Positions 1 to 6,111 are shown, counted from the first letter of the stretch. The stretch: 8,816 nucleotides of DNA from Candidatus Iainarchaeum sp. (GCA_017610245.1 JAFCCK010000033.1:1-8816); one strand, 5' to 3'. Made by a program: numbers and translations. The notes: a model not told the origin generated them from the letters alone.

Positions 1-8
1 TTTAAATA
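1..8 (+). promoter_or_regulatory. Archaeal TATA box for the small membrane-protein cluster
   Basis: The first eight bases read TTTAAATA, close to the archaeal TATA-box consensus. The centre is about 34 bases before the ATG at 39, so transcription starting some 25 bases downstream would leave a leader of only about 5-10 bases. Any BRE element would lie outside the window. This is inference from motif and spacing only. Confidence 0.55.
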
Positions 9-38
9 CAAGATTTTGACTAATATTTATAGATAGGA

Positions 39-404
39 ATGTTTTTTTTTTTTTTTTATTCAGTGCTAAATCTGGACCTTGGCTGGTTCGTTTGGGTAGT
101 TAGCGCTAACATTATTTATCTGTTTGCCTTTCTGGCAGTATGCTTTTTCTTCTGGGATAGAAACATAAAAAAGACCATTGCTGGGACAATACTGCTCAGT
201 ATTGTCGCCTGGATGTGGGTTGACTTTGAAATAATAAGCGGCTGGGTTCTATTTGTTGGAGGGTTTCTTGCAATATACTATGTAACAAAGTTTGCAGCCC
301 TGACCTTTGCTGAGGATATCCCAAGCCTGCAAAACAAGTTGGTAATAGTGAGCGAGATACAGTTCATAGTACTGCTCATAGTATACAATCTTTTCTTGAG
401 GTAA
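39..404 (+). CDS. Small multi-spanning membrane protein, unknown function (paralogue 1)
   Basis: A 121-residue hydrophobic protein that I do not recognise as a known family. Hydrophobicity suggests four membrane segments at roughly residues 17-38, 44-60, 64-88 and 100-119, with a short charged turn (WDRNIKK) after the first and an acidic loop (around AEDIPS) before the last. The ATG at 39 is preferred because the N-terminus aligns without gaps to the third gene of the cluster: 15 of the first 40 residues are identical, including L-x-LD at 10-13, W19 and the A-N-I triplet at 23-25. Codons 2-6 are all TTT, inside a run of 16 T, so the reading frame depends on the exact length of that run; an in-frame GTG at 63 is a fallback start. 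The gene probably opens a three-gene transcription unit. A role as a small envelope protein is all the sequence supports. Confidence 0.7.
   Translation: MFFFFFYSVLNLDLGWFVWVVSANIIYLFAFLAVCFFFWDRNIKKTIAGTILLSIVAWMWVDFEIISGWVLFVGGFLAIYYVTKFAALTFAEDIPSLQNKLVIVSEIQFIVLLIVYNLFLR
42..57 (+). repeat. T16 homopolymer immediately after a start codon
   Basis: Sixteen consecutive T residues follow the ATG at 39 directly and encode five Phe codons plus the first base of a Tyr codon. Such a run is prone to replication slippage and to sequencing or assembly length errors; a change of one or two bases would shift the frame of the protein. Confidence 0.9.
186..205. repeat. Perfect inverted repeat, 9-base arms with a 2-base spacer, inside a gene
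   Basis: The arms ACAATACTG and CAGTATTGT are separated by CT, giving a 20-base near-palindrome within the first membrane-protein gene. It could form a tight hairpin in RNA or bind a dimeric protein, but no function is visible and it may simply be a chance result of codon choice. Confidence 0.5.
398..402 (+). promoter_or_regulatory. Shine-Dalgarno sequence for the 58-residue membrane protein
   Basis: GAGGT, a partial match to the archaeal GGAGGTGAT signal, lies 7 bases before the ATG at 410 and overlaps the end of the preceding gene. It supports translation of the short downstream ORF from 410. Confidence 0.55.
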
Positions 405-409
405 AAAAA

Positions 410-586
410 ATGCATTGGGTGAAGAAAACAGCATTTGGAATGTGCCTTATGCTTTTCATATTCGTAGCACTGGTTTTCCTTGAAGCGGGTAACATAAACC
501 CGTTCTGGTCAGAGTTCGTTACACTTGGCGGGCTAATACTGCTGCTTTCAATGGGGATATTTGAAACAAACTTTGTAACAATGTGA
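410..586 (+). CDS. 58-residue two-helix membrane protein, unknown function
   Basis: A short open frame from ATG 410 to TGA 584-586. After a basic start (MHWVKK) it has two hydrophobic segments at about residues 8-24 and 36-49, separated by a polar, Asn/Pro-containing loop (EAGNINPFWSE). That pattern (helix, E-G-type turn with Pro, helix, Glu near the end) resembles the C-terminal half of the third gene of the cluster, so it may be a shortened relative; the resemblance is weak. It starts 5 bases after the previous gene and carries its own Shine-Dalgarno sequence, so it is probably co-transcribed and translated. Its basic N-terminus suggests the N-terminus is inside the cell. No known family was recognised. 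Confidence 0.6.
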   Translation: MHWVKKTAFGMCLMLFIFVALVFLEAGNINPFWSEFVTLGGLILLLSMGIFETNFVTM

Positions 587-587
587 T
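583..587 (+). promoter_or_regulatory. Possible Shine-Dalgarno overlapping a stop codon
   Basis: GTGAT matches the 3' part of the archaeal GGAGGTGAT signal. It contains the stop of the 58-residue gene and sits 4 bases before the ATG at 592, favouring 592 rather than GTG 583 as the start of the third membrane-protein gene. The spacing is short, so this is tentative. Confidence 0.35.
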
Positions 588-591
588 AAAA

Positions 592-880
592 ATGTTCTTT
601 CATGCACTGAACGCTGCACTGCAATTGGACTTTGCGTTCTTCGAATGGCTAGTGCTAGCCAACATTCATTGGATATTCATATTCGCAGCCCTGATAATAC
701 TTTACCTGGGCAAGAAAAAGAAAATCATACTGCATAAAGCTCTTTGTTTTCCTCTACATTGCGGTGTGGATAGTCTTCCTATACGGATTCAGCGTACTGG
801 AGGGACTGATTGAGCCTCCGGGGGCTGTGCTGCTTTTTGCCACTTGTTTTATTGCCGTTACAATGGAAAAGTTAGGGTGA
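592..880 (+). pseudogene. Small membrane protein (paralogue 2) broken by a one-base shift
   Basis: From ATG 592 one frame encodes a hydrophobic N-terminus homologous to the first gene of the window (shared M-F-F, L-x-LD, W, A-N-I, F-x-F). It then runs into A-rich sequence around 711-738 and continues as non-hydrophobic sequence to a stop near 813. A second frame, offset by +1 and open from 698, carries the missing part: two further membrane segments starting KLFVFLYIAVW and ending TMEKLG at TGA 878-880. Skipping one base, for example within 736-738, gives a continuous protein of about 95 residues with three membrane helices. The likeliest causes are a real one-base insertion (pseudogene) or a sequence error in the A-rich stretch; programmed frameshifting is possible but has no specific support. 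The repaired gene overlaps the end of the convergent nob1-like gene by 9 bases. Confidence 0.7.
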
Positions 881-1369
881 AGGCTCCCTCACAATCCTCG
901 AGCCGCATTCAGGGCATTCTTTGCCGGGAAACGTGCCGGGAAACTGCTTGCCGCAGCCCTTGCACCTCTTTTTGAAAGAAATTGTTTTCTCAATTTTGCC
1001 GCGAATCACGGAATCAAATTTTATGCCGAGGAGCTTGGCAAAATTCTGCACGCTGTAATCATCGCTTATTAGGAGGAACTCCTTCCCCTTATTTTTGAAA
1101 TCAAGAGCTAGGGCGAGCAGTGAAATGTCGGGCTTGCTCAGCTTTTCAAAGCCGTGCTCTGATGCAAGGGCTTTTATGCGAACGAGGCTTTCCTTGCTGG
1201 GCTCGGCCAGTAGCAGCAAATCGTTTTTGAGCGCGTTCGCTACTAGATGCCTGCTTCTCATATCCCTGAATTCATCAGCAATAAGGGGCGTTGTAATGAA
1301 GCGGTGCTCATCGCTGAAGGAAAACCCAGGATTGTTCAGGACAGCTGCTGAATCAATTAGATGAATCAT
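872..1369 (-). CDS. nob1: Nob1-like PIN-domain endonuclease with C-terminal zinc ribbon
   Basis: A 165-residue protein with the architecture of archaeal Nob1, the endonuclease that trims the 3' end of 16S rRNA during small-subunit maturation. Residues 1-120 form a PIN domain with the expected acidic metal-binding residues: D6 (LIDSAAV), D32/E33 (ADEFRD), D81 (KPDISLLALAL) and D103/D104 (LLISDDYSVQ). Residues 136-155 form a zinc ribbon with two cysteine pairs (C136/C139 and C152/C155). The length fits the family. ATG 1369 is the natural start: it gives the canonical PIN N-terminus and lies about 37 bases from a TATA box, implying a nearly leaderless mRNA. It is divergent from pheS and converges on the frameshifted membrane gene. 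Archaea also carry other PIN/zinc-ribbon proteins, so the exact orthology is slightly uncertain, although the fold assignment is firm. Confidence 0.85.
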   Translation of the reverse strand: MIHLIDSAAVLNNPGFSFSDEHRFITTPLIADEFRDMRSRHLVANALKNDLLLLAEPSKESLVRIKALASEHGFEKLSKPDISLLALALDFKNKGKEFLLISDDYSVQNFAKLLGIKFDSVIRGKIEKTISFKKRCKGCGKQFPGTFPGKECPECGSRIVREPSP

Positions 1370-1400
1370 TGCAACACAATAAACCTTTTTACTTATAATC

Positions 1401-1412
1401 TTTTATATAATA
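1401..1412. promoter_or_regulatory. Shared palindromic TATA box between divergent nob1 and pheS
   Basis: The 70-base gap between the two start codons contains one strong TATA-like element, TTTTATATAATA, whose core TTATATAA (1403-1410) is a perfect palindrome. Its centre lies about 33 bases from the pheS ATG and about 37 from the nob1 ATG, so TBP bound here could serve either direction with a leader of around 10 bases. No second clear TATA box is seen in the gap. Confidence 0.6.
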
Positions 1413-1439
1413 AATACCTCTAAAATAGCAATCAAAGAG

Positions 1440-2912
1440 ATGGTTTCTTTGGATTCAAGCAAAGTTGCTGCAAGCCTTTCCGAAATAGAGAAAAAAACCT
1501 TGCGGGCTCTTGAAGCGGGCAAGGGGAAACCCGAAGAGATAGCAAAACGGGCAGCAATGCCCATTGATTCTGTTAGGCGGGCATTGCAGTGGCTTAAGGA
1601 AAAGCAATTGATTGAACTGAGGGAGCATTCTGAGAGGGGGATGAAGCTCACCGCTGCTGGAAAATCAAGTTTGGGAAAGGGCCTGCCGGAAAAGATGTTT
1701 ATTGAGGCATTGGCGGAATTGGGCGGAAAGGGGTTGATGGAAGCTGTGCGGCAAAAAAGCCAGCTGAATACCCCTGAGTTCAATGTTGCAATGGGCTTGG
1801 CAAAGAAAAACGCTTGGGTTTCGATTCATAAAACAGAGAAGGGCGTGCAGATTGAATTAACGGGCTTGGAAAAGCCCCTCTTGGAAGGGAAGTATGAATT
1901 GGAGAAAGCACTTAAAGCTGTGGAAGAAGGCAAAGAGATTGGAGAGAAGGAAAGAAAGGAATTGCTGCGTAGAGGGCTTGCGGAGGAAATAACAGCTGTA
2001 AAGAGAACAGCAAAGCTGAATCAAAATGGAGAGGAAGCAGTCAGGCAGATTGCGGGGATAAAAAAGCGCTCATATAATGTTTATGGGGAAGTTCCAAGAA
2101 TTTTTATTGGAAAAAGGCAGCCCTATGTCCAGTTCCTGAATCAAGTGAGAGAAAAGCTTGTTTCGCTGGGCTTTAAGGAGATGAAGGAGAGGCTGATTGT
2201 TCAGGAATTCTATAACTTTGATGTTCTGTTTCAGCCGCAGAACCATCCTGCAAGGGACTGGAGCGATACCTATCAATTAAAGCGGCCGCGCTTTGGGAAG
2301 CTGCCTGATAAAAGGATTGTCGCAAAAATAAAGGCAGCACATGAGAACGGTGCGGGCACGGGCAGCAGGGGCTGGGGCTACAAGTGGAGTGAAAAGATCG
2401 CTTCACGGCTAATGCCAAATGCTCATGGAACAACAGCAGACGCGAGGCAGCTGGTTGAAGGGGTTTCAGTTCCAGGGAAATACTTTGTGATAAATAGGTG
2501 TTACAGACCTGATGTTCCTGATGCTTCACACCTGGTGGAATTCAACCAGCTGGATGGATTTGTTGTTGGGAAGGAAATCAATTTCAGGCATTTGCTCGGG
2601 ATTCTGCGCGAGATTGCGGTTGAAATAGGCGGCGCAGAGGAAGTGAAATTCTATCCTGATTATTACCCATTCACAGAGCCCTCTGTACAGCTCTCGGCAA
2701 AGCACCCTAAGCTTGGGTGGATTGAACTGGCTGGTGCGGGAATCTTCCGCCCGGAAATGACAGAGCCTCTGGGCATAAAGGAGAGGGCAATCGCATGGGG
2801 CCTTGGAATTGACAGGCTGGCTGCATTCAAGCTTGGAATCTCTGATATAAGGTATTTGTTTGCCCAGGACCTGAACTGGCTGAGGAAAAGCAAAATGGTG
2901 AGGGTTGGATGA
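1440..2912 (+). CDS. pheS: Phenylalanyl-tRNA synthetase alpha subunit
   Basis: Catalytic subunit of the cytoplasmic alpha2-beta2 enzyme that charges tRNA-Phe with phenylalanine using ATP. At 490 residues it has the archaeal/eukaryotic length. Residues 1-80 are a winged-helix domain, and about 85-205 hold further winged-helix-like, charged sequence used in this family for tRNA contact. The class II catalytic core occupies about 225-490: HPARDWSDT at 269-277, motif 2 around 351-373 with R353/R356 and EFNQLDG, the phenylalanine-pocket FTEPS at 411-415, GAGIFRPE at 432-439 and motif 3 GLGIDR at 454-459. Some normally conserved positions are changed (EFHQ to EFNQ, GGSG to AGAG, motif 3 with Asp before Arg), but the essential arginines remain. 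The ATG at 1440 sits about 33 bases from the TATA box. The stop codon overlaps the start of a small ORF, and pheT follows, so the subunits are probably co-expressed. Confidence 0.96.
   Translation: MVSLDSSKVAASLSEIEKKTLRALEAGKGKPEEIAKRAAMPIDSVRRALQWLKEKQLIELREHSERGMKLTAAGKSSLGKGLPEKMFIEALAELGGKGLMEAVRQKSQLNTPEFNVAMGLAKKNAWVSIHKTEKGVQIELTGLEKPLLEGKYELEKALKAVEEGKEIGEKERKELLRRGLAEEITAVKRTAKLNQNGEEAVRQIAGIKKRSYNVYGEVPRIFIGKRQPYVQFLNQVREKLVSLGFKEMKERLIVQEFYNFDVLFQPQNHPARDWSDTYQLKRPRFGKLPDKRIVAKIKAAHENGAGTGSRGWGYKWSEKIASRLMPNAHGTTADARQLVEGVSVPGKYFVINRCYRPDVPDASHLVEFNQLDGFVVGKEINFRHLLGILREIAVEIGGAEEVKFYPDYYPFTEPSVQLSAKHPKLGWIELAGAGIFRPEMTEPLGIKERAIAWGLGIDRLAAFKLGISDIRYLFAQDLNWLRKSKMVRVG
2897..2901 (+). 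promoter_or_regulatory. Shine-Dalgarno for the small Arg-rich ORF
   Basis: GGTGA, the classic archaeal Shine-Dalgarno core, lies within the last codons of pheS with 7 bases before the ATG at 2909. It argues that the 48-residue ORF between pheS and pheT is really translated. Confidence 0.65.
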
Positions 2913-3055
2913 GAAGGCCTATAAGAAGAGGGAGAAAAGTAACAACTGCGCAGAGGATGGCTGCTGCAAGAAGGCTAAGACGGGAATTGGGTGCTCCTGG
3001 AAGAAGGGGATACCGCAGAAGGATGGTGGCTAAGATGTTAAGGGAGGGACAGTAA
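2909..3055 (+). CDS. 48-residue arginine-rich basic protein between pheS and pheT
   Basis: An open frame overlapping the pheS stop (ATGA) and ending with TAA immediately before the pheT ATG. The protein has 16 Arg and 2 Lys against only 2 Glu, a net charge near +16. The sequence is low in hydrophobics and probably helical, with two loosely similar basic helices: QRMAAARRLRREL (15-27) and RRMVAKMLREG (37-47), each preceded by an RRG turn. No cysteines or membrane segment are present. Composition suggests binding to RNA, DNA or the ribosome, but I recognise no family; it does not obviously match L34, L39e, L41e or S30e from memory. A well-placed GGTGA and the exact fit between two coupled genes argue that it is a real gene. 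Possible roles (tRNA/PheRS accessory factor, ribosome-associated peptide, translational coupler for pheT) are inference only. Confidence 0.75.
   Translation: MRRPIRRGRKVTTAQRMAAARRLRRELGAPGRRGYRRRMVAKMLREGQ
3043..3047 (+). promoter_or_regulatory. Shine-Dalgarno for pheT
   Basis: GGAGG, 8 bases before the pheT ATG at 3056, lies inside the last codons of the small Arg-rich ORF. Translation of pheT is therefore likely to be coupled to passage of ribosomes through that ORF. Confidence 0.7.
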
Positions 3056-4702
3056 ATGCCGAACGTTGAAGTGAGCTTAAAGGACATTGGGGAGCTTGTT
3101 GGAAAAAAGCTTTCACTGCGGGAATTTAAGGAAGCAGTGCTCTATGCAAAGGGCGAGGTTGACGCTGTTGCGGGGGACATAGTAACGGTTGATATGAAGG
3201 ACACTAACAGGCCGGACTTGCTGTCAGCAGAGGGAATTGCCCGCGAGATACGCAGCAGGCTCACAAGGGATAGGGGCATACCGGTTTACAGGGTAAGGAA
3301 AAGCAATGTAAAGCTGATTGTTGACAAGAACGTTTCTGGTATTAGGCCCTGCATTGCTGCCGCGATTGTAAAGAATGTGAAAGTTAGCGGGAATTTCCTG
3401 GTTCAGATGATTCAGCTGCAGGAAAAGGTCTGCTTGACATTTGGGAGAAAGAGGAAGGAAGCGGCGATTGGGCTGTATGACTGGAGCAAGCTGAGGGCAC
3501 CAATGCATTACCGCGCTTATAAGCCAAGGGAGAAGAAATTCATTCCCCTGGAATACAAGGTTGAAATGGATTTGGATGAGATATTGCAGGAGCATCCAAA
3601 AGGGAAAGAGTATGCGCACTTGCTGGAGGGATATAATAGATACCCCATCTTGGAGGATGCAAAGGGAACAGTAGCTTCGATGCCGCCGATAATCAATTCT
3701 CAGCTTACTGGGAAGGTAAGCGGGAAAACAAAGGAGGTTCTGGTGGAGGTAACTGGACACAACCAGGAAACAGTGAATACCGCATTGAATGTGATGGTTT
3801 CTGCCTTGGCGGAAAGGGGCTTTGGTATTTACAGCGTTGAAGTGAAATATCCAAATAGGAAAATTGTAACCCCTGATTTTTCCCCAAAGAAGGTTGTAGT
3901 AAAAATTGGGGATATAAGGGAATTTAGCGGGCTGGATATGAGCAACGAGCAGATACTTGATTTGCTGGGCAAGGCAAGGTATGATGTGAAAATTTCTGGG
4001 AAGAAAGTTTCGTGCCAGTATCCTGCGTACAGGCAGGATATTTTGCATGGGGTTGATGTTATTGAGGACGTTCTTATTTCTTACGGGTACGATCGTATTG
4101 AACCGGAGCCGATAAAGATTGCAGTGGTTGGCGAGGAAAGGCCTGAAACAAAGGAGGCGGATTTGGTAAGGGAGATGTGCATTGGAATGGGTCTGCAGGA
4201 AGTGCTCTCATTCACAATGACCTCAAAGGAAAAGCAAGTGGAGAAAATTGGCCTTGATGGGAAAAAAGAGAAATTTGTTGAGATAGCGAATCCAGTTAGT
4301 GAGAACTATGCGGTATTCAGGAAGAGGTTGTTCCCTGAACTGTTGGATTTCCTCGCAAAAAACAAGCACTGTCTCTATCCCCAGAAAATATTTGAAATCG
4401 GGAAAGTGCTTGAATTGGATTCGCGCAGTGAAACTGGCGTTTCAGAGAAAAATGTTTTGTGCATTGCATTGTCCGGAAAGGGATTCAACTTCACTGCAGC
4501 GAAAAGCGCACTTCAGGCAATTGCAGAAAACACAGGTAGGAAATACTCGCTCAAGGAATCAAATCTGCCATTCCTTGCGAAGGGAAGGCAGGCAGAGATA
4601 GGGATTGGGAATAAGAAAGGGGTTGTGGGCGAGGTTTCGGCAGCAGTTTTGAGGAACTTTGGATTAGAGCAGGATACAGTATTACTCGAAGTGGAAATTT
4701 AG
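3056..4702 (+). CDS. pheT: Phenylalanyl-tRNA synthetase beta subunit
   Basis: Partner of PheS in the alpha2-beta2 synthetase; it supports the catalytic subunit, binds tRNA and edits mischarged Tyr-tRNA. At 548 residues it is the short archaeal/eukaryotic form without the bacterial EMAP-like and anticodon-binding extensions. Domains in order: B1 at about 1-85 with the family signature DTNRPDLLSAEGIAREIR (49-66); the B3/B4 editing region at about 95-265, including SMPPIINSQLTGKVSGKT (208-225) and the GHNQE stretch (234-238); B5 at about 272-350 ending PAYRQDILHGVDVIEDV (323-339); and a class II core-like, catalytically inactive domain at about 360-548 with ANPVSENYAVFR and KNKH. ATG 3056 directly follows the TAA of the small ORF and has GGAGG upstream. 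The gene ends 8 bases from the stop of the convergent rfcL. Confidence 0.96.
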   Translation: MPNVEVSLKDIGELVGKKLSLREFKEAVLYAKGEVDAVAGDIVTVDMKDTNRPDLLSAEGIAREIRSRLTRDRGIPVYRVRKSNVKLIVDKNVSGIRPCIAAAIVKNVKVSGNFLVQMIQLQEKVCLTFGRKRKEAAIGLYDWSKLRAPMHYRAYKPREKKFIPLEYKVEMDLDEILQEHPKGKEYAHLLEGYNRYPILEDAKGTVASMPPIINSQLTGKVSGKTKEVLVEVTGHNQETVNTALNVMVSALAERGFGIYSVEVKYPNRKIVTPDFSPKKVVVKIGDIREFSGLDMSNEQILDLLGKARYDVKISGKKVSCQYPAYRQDILHGVDVIEDVLISYGYDRIEPEPIKIAVVGEERPETKEADLVREMCIGMGLQEVLSFTMTSKEKQVEKIGLDGKKEKFVEIANPVSENYAVFRKRLFPELLDFLAKNKHCLYPQKIFEIGKVLELDSRSETGVSEKNVLCIALSGKGFNFTAAKSALQAIAENTGRKYSLKESNLPFLAKGRQAEIGIGNKKGVVGEVSAAVLRNFGLEQDTVLLEVEI

Positions 4703-4710
4703 AGAGGGTG

Positions 4711-6111
4711 CTAAAACAGCATTGTCTGGTTTTGGTCTTCTTCACTTTCCTTTGGGCTTTCCTCCTGTTCCGATTCGCTCCCCTCAAAATGCCTCAGGCT
4801 GTTTTCCCCCAGTGCCTGCAGTGGCTTTCTTTTGGAGAGCAGCTCGCTTTGCTTCAGCGATTGCGCTTCCTGGAAAATTCCCTTAACCTTTTTTGTGCCA
4901 GACTTCGTTTCTAACAGGAAAGCAATCTCTTTTTCGCTCAGGTCAAATGCAGCTGCGTACTTTACCGCATACTCCTTCTCTCTAAAGAGCAGCTTTATGA
5001 AGGGCAAATCCTCCGCAGAAACCTCTCTGGAGCTGCTGTGCATTTTCCCCCCAATTTTTTTCGCGAGCTCTTTTTTTAGGGCTCTGGCAGAGGAAGAGCG
5101 GCTCAGCTTTTTCAACAGCTGCGGAAACTGCAGTTTGAGCCAGCCGTTATACTGCTGCTCTTTGCTTAAGGCAACGCCTGTTGAGAAAAGCTCACTGCTG
5201 TAGCGCCTGAAGCCGTAGTGTTGCCTGCGCGAAATCCTGCCCTCGAAGATATCGGCCCTTGAAAGGGCACCAAAGGCATTTGCCACATCCTCTTCATTGT
5301 AAACTCTTGGAATGTTTTCCTCAACCCACCTGAAAAGGAGGTCGTCGCTGATATCGCTCTGGAAGCGAGCTTTCCTCACTTCTTCCACACTCTTGCCCTT
5401 GAAAATTGTTTCAAGTACTTTGAAAATGTTTTCCTGTCTTTCCCTGTAGCCGAGCTTTTCAACGTCCTGAATTGAAATAATGCTGCCCAAGGAGAGAGTT
5501 TGGGTATCAAGGAGGGCAGAGCGGAAATCCCCCTTGCAGTTCTTTGCAAGCAGCTTGATTGCCTCAGCATCATATTCAACCTTTTCTTTCTCCAATATCG
5601 CCCTAAGCCTTTTTGCAATGCTTAAATAGTTTATTTTTTTGAATTGCAGCAGTTTGCACTGCTCCCTGATTGGCAGCAGCTTTTGCTCGCCATAGATATC
5701 GTTTGCAGTCAAAATAACAGGATTGTTCGCTTCTTTGAGAATTCCAACGATTGCTGCCGCACCGCCCCTGTCCTGTGCCTGCAGCCCATCAACTTCATCA
5801 AGCAGAACTAATCTTCTTCTCCCACTGAAAGAGGCGCCCTGCGAAGCCGCCCCAGCCAGCCTGTCTATTATGTCCCTTGTCCTGAAATCGCTTGCATTCA
5901 ATTCGAAAAGCTCCCATTCAAACTGCTTTGCAATGAGCAAGGCTAAACATGTTTTTCCCGTTCCAGTCGGGCCGAAAAAAAGCAGTGGTTTGCCCTTTTG
6001 ACCATTGCTCCAGTCAGCTGCCCATTTCCTAGCAAAATCTGTTATCTCCACATTTCCAACGAATTCCTCAAAGCTGCTGGGGAAATAGCGCTCAGGCCAG
6101 AGTGTGCTCAT
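4711..6111 (-). CDS. rfcL: Replication factor C large subunit (clamp loader)
   Basis: Large subunit of the archaeal clamp loader, which opens the PCNA ring and places it on primed DNA using ATP. The 466 residues are normal length. The AAA+ module occupies about 1-200: N-terminal LWPERYFPSSFEEFVGN, Walker A GPTGTGKT (47-54), Walker B LLDEVDG (103-109), sensor 1 LTANDIY (134-140) and sensor 2 GDFRSALLD (194-202, R197). It lacks the SRC arginine-finger motif of the small subunit (REQCKLLQF instead), which identifies it as the large one. A collar domain follows, then basic sequence and an acidic Ser/Glu-rich tail (about 443-460). It ends in QTMLF, which resembles a shortened PCNA-interacting motif but lacks the usual second aromatic. 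The ATG at 6111 overlaps the stop of the upstream transglutaminase-like gene (ATGA), with a weak GGGGG 7 bases upstream. The small subunit gene is not in the window. Confidence 0.94.
   Translation of the reverse strand: MSTLWPERYFPSSFEEFVGNVEITDFARKWAADWSNGQKGKPLLFFGPTGTGKTCLALLIAKQFEWELFELNASDFRTRDIIDRLAGAASQGASFSGRRRLVLLDEVDGLQAQDRGGAAAIVGILKEANNPVILTANDIYGEQKLLPIREQCKLLQFKKINYLSIAKRLRAILEKEKVEYDAEAIKLLAKNCKGDFRSALLDTQTLSLGSIISIQDVEKLGYRERQENIFKVLETIFKGKSVEEVRKARFQSDISDDLLFRWVEENIPRVYNEEDVANAFGALSRADIFEGRISRRQHYGFRRYSSELFSTGVALSKEQQYNGWLKLQFPQLLKKLSRSSSARALKKELAKKIGGKMHSSSREVSAEDLPFIKLLFREKEYAVKYAAAFDLSEKEIAFLLETKSGTKKVKGIFQEAQSLKQSELLSKRKPLQALGENSLRHFEGSESEQEESPKESEEDQNQTMLF

Noticed and set aside
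583..591. GTG 583 as start of the third membrane protein
   Set aside because: ATG 592 gives an N-terminus that aligns residue for residue with the paralogue at 39, and GTGAT itself looks like the ribosome-binding site.
700..740. Programmed +1 frameshifting in the third membrane-protein gene
   Set aside because: The stretch is only A-rich; no slow codon or stop at the shift and no stimulatory structure is evident. Mutation or sequence error is simpler.
3224..4048. A 274-codon open frame on the minus strand opposite pheT
   Set aside because: It lies wholly inside the unmistakable pheT gene, has no promoter-like sequence and gives a composition (many His, Gln, Pro, Asn) typical of antisense to a charged coding frame.
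4703..4760. Terminator between convergent pheT and rfcL
   Set aside because: Only 8 bases separate the stops and no hairpin is seen. Pyrimidine-rich sequence after pheT might aid termination but is also rfcL coding sequence, so no feature was called.
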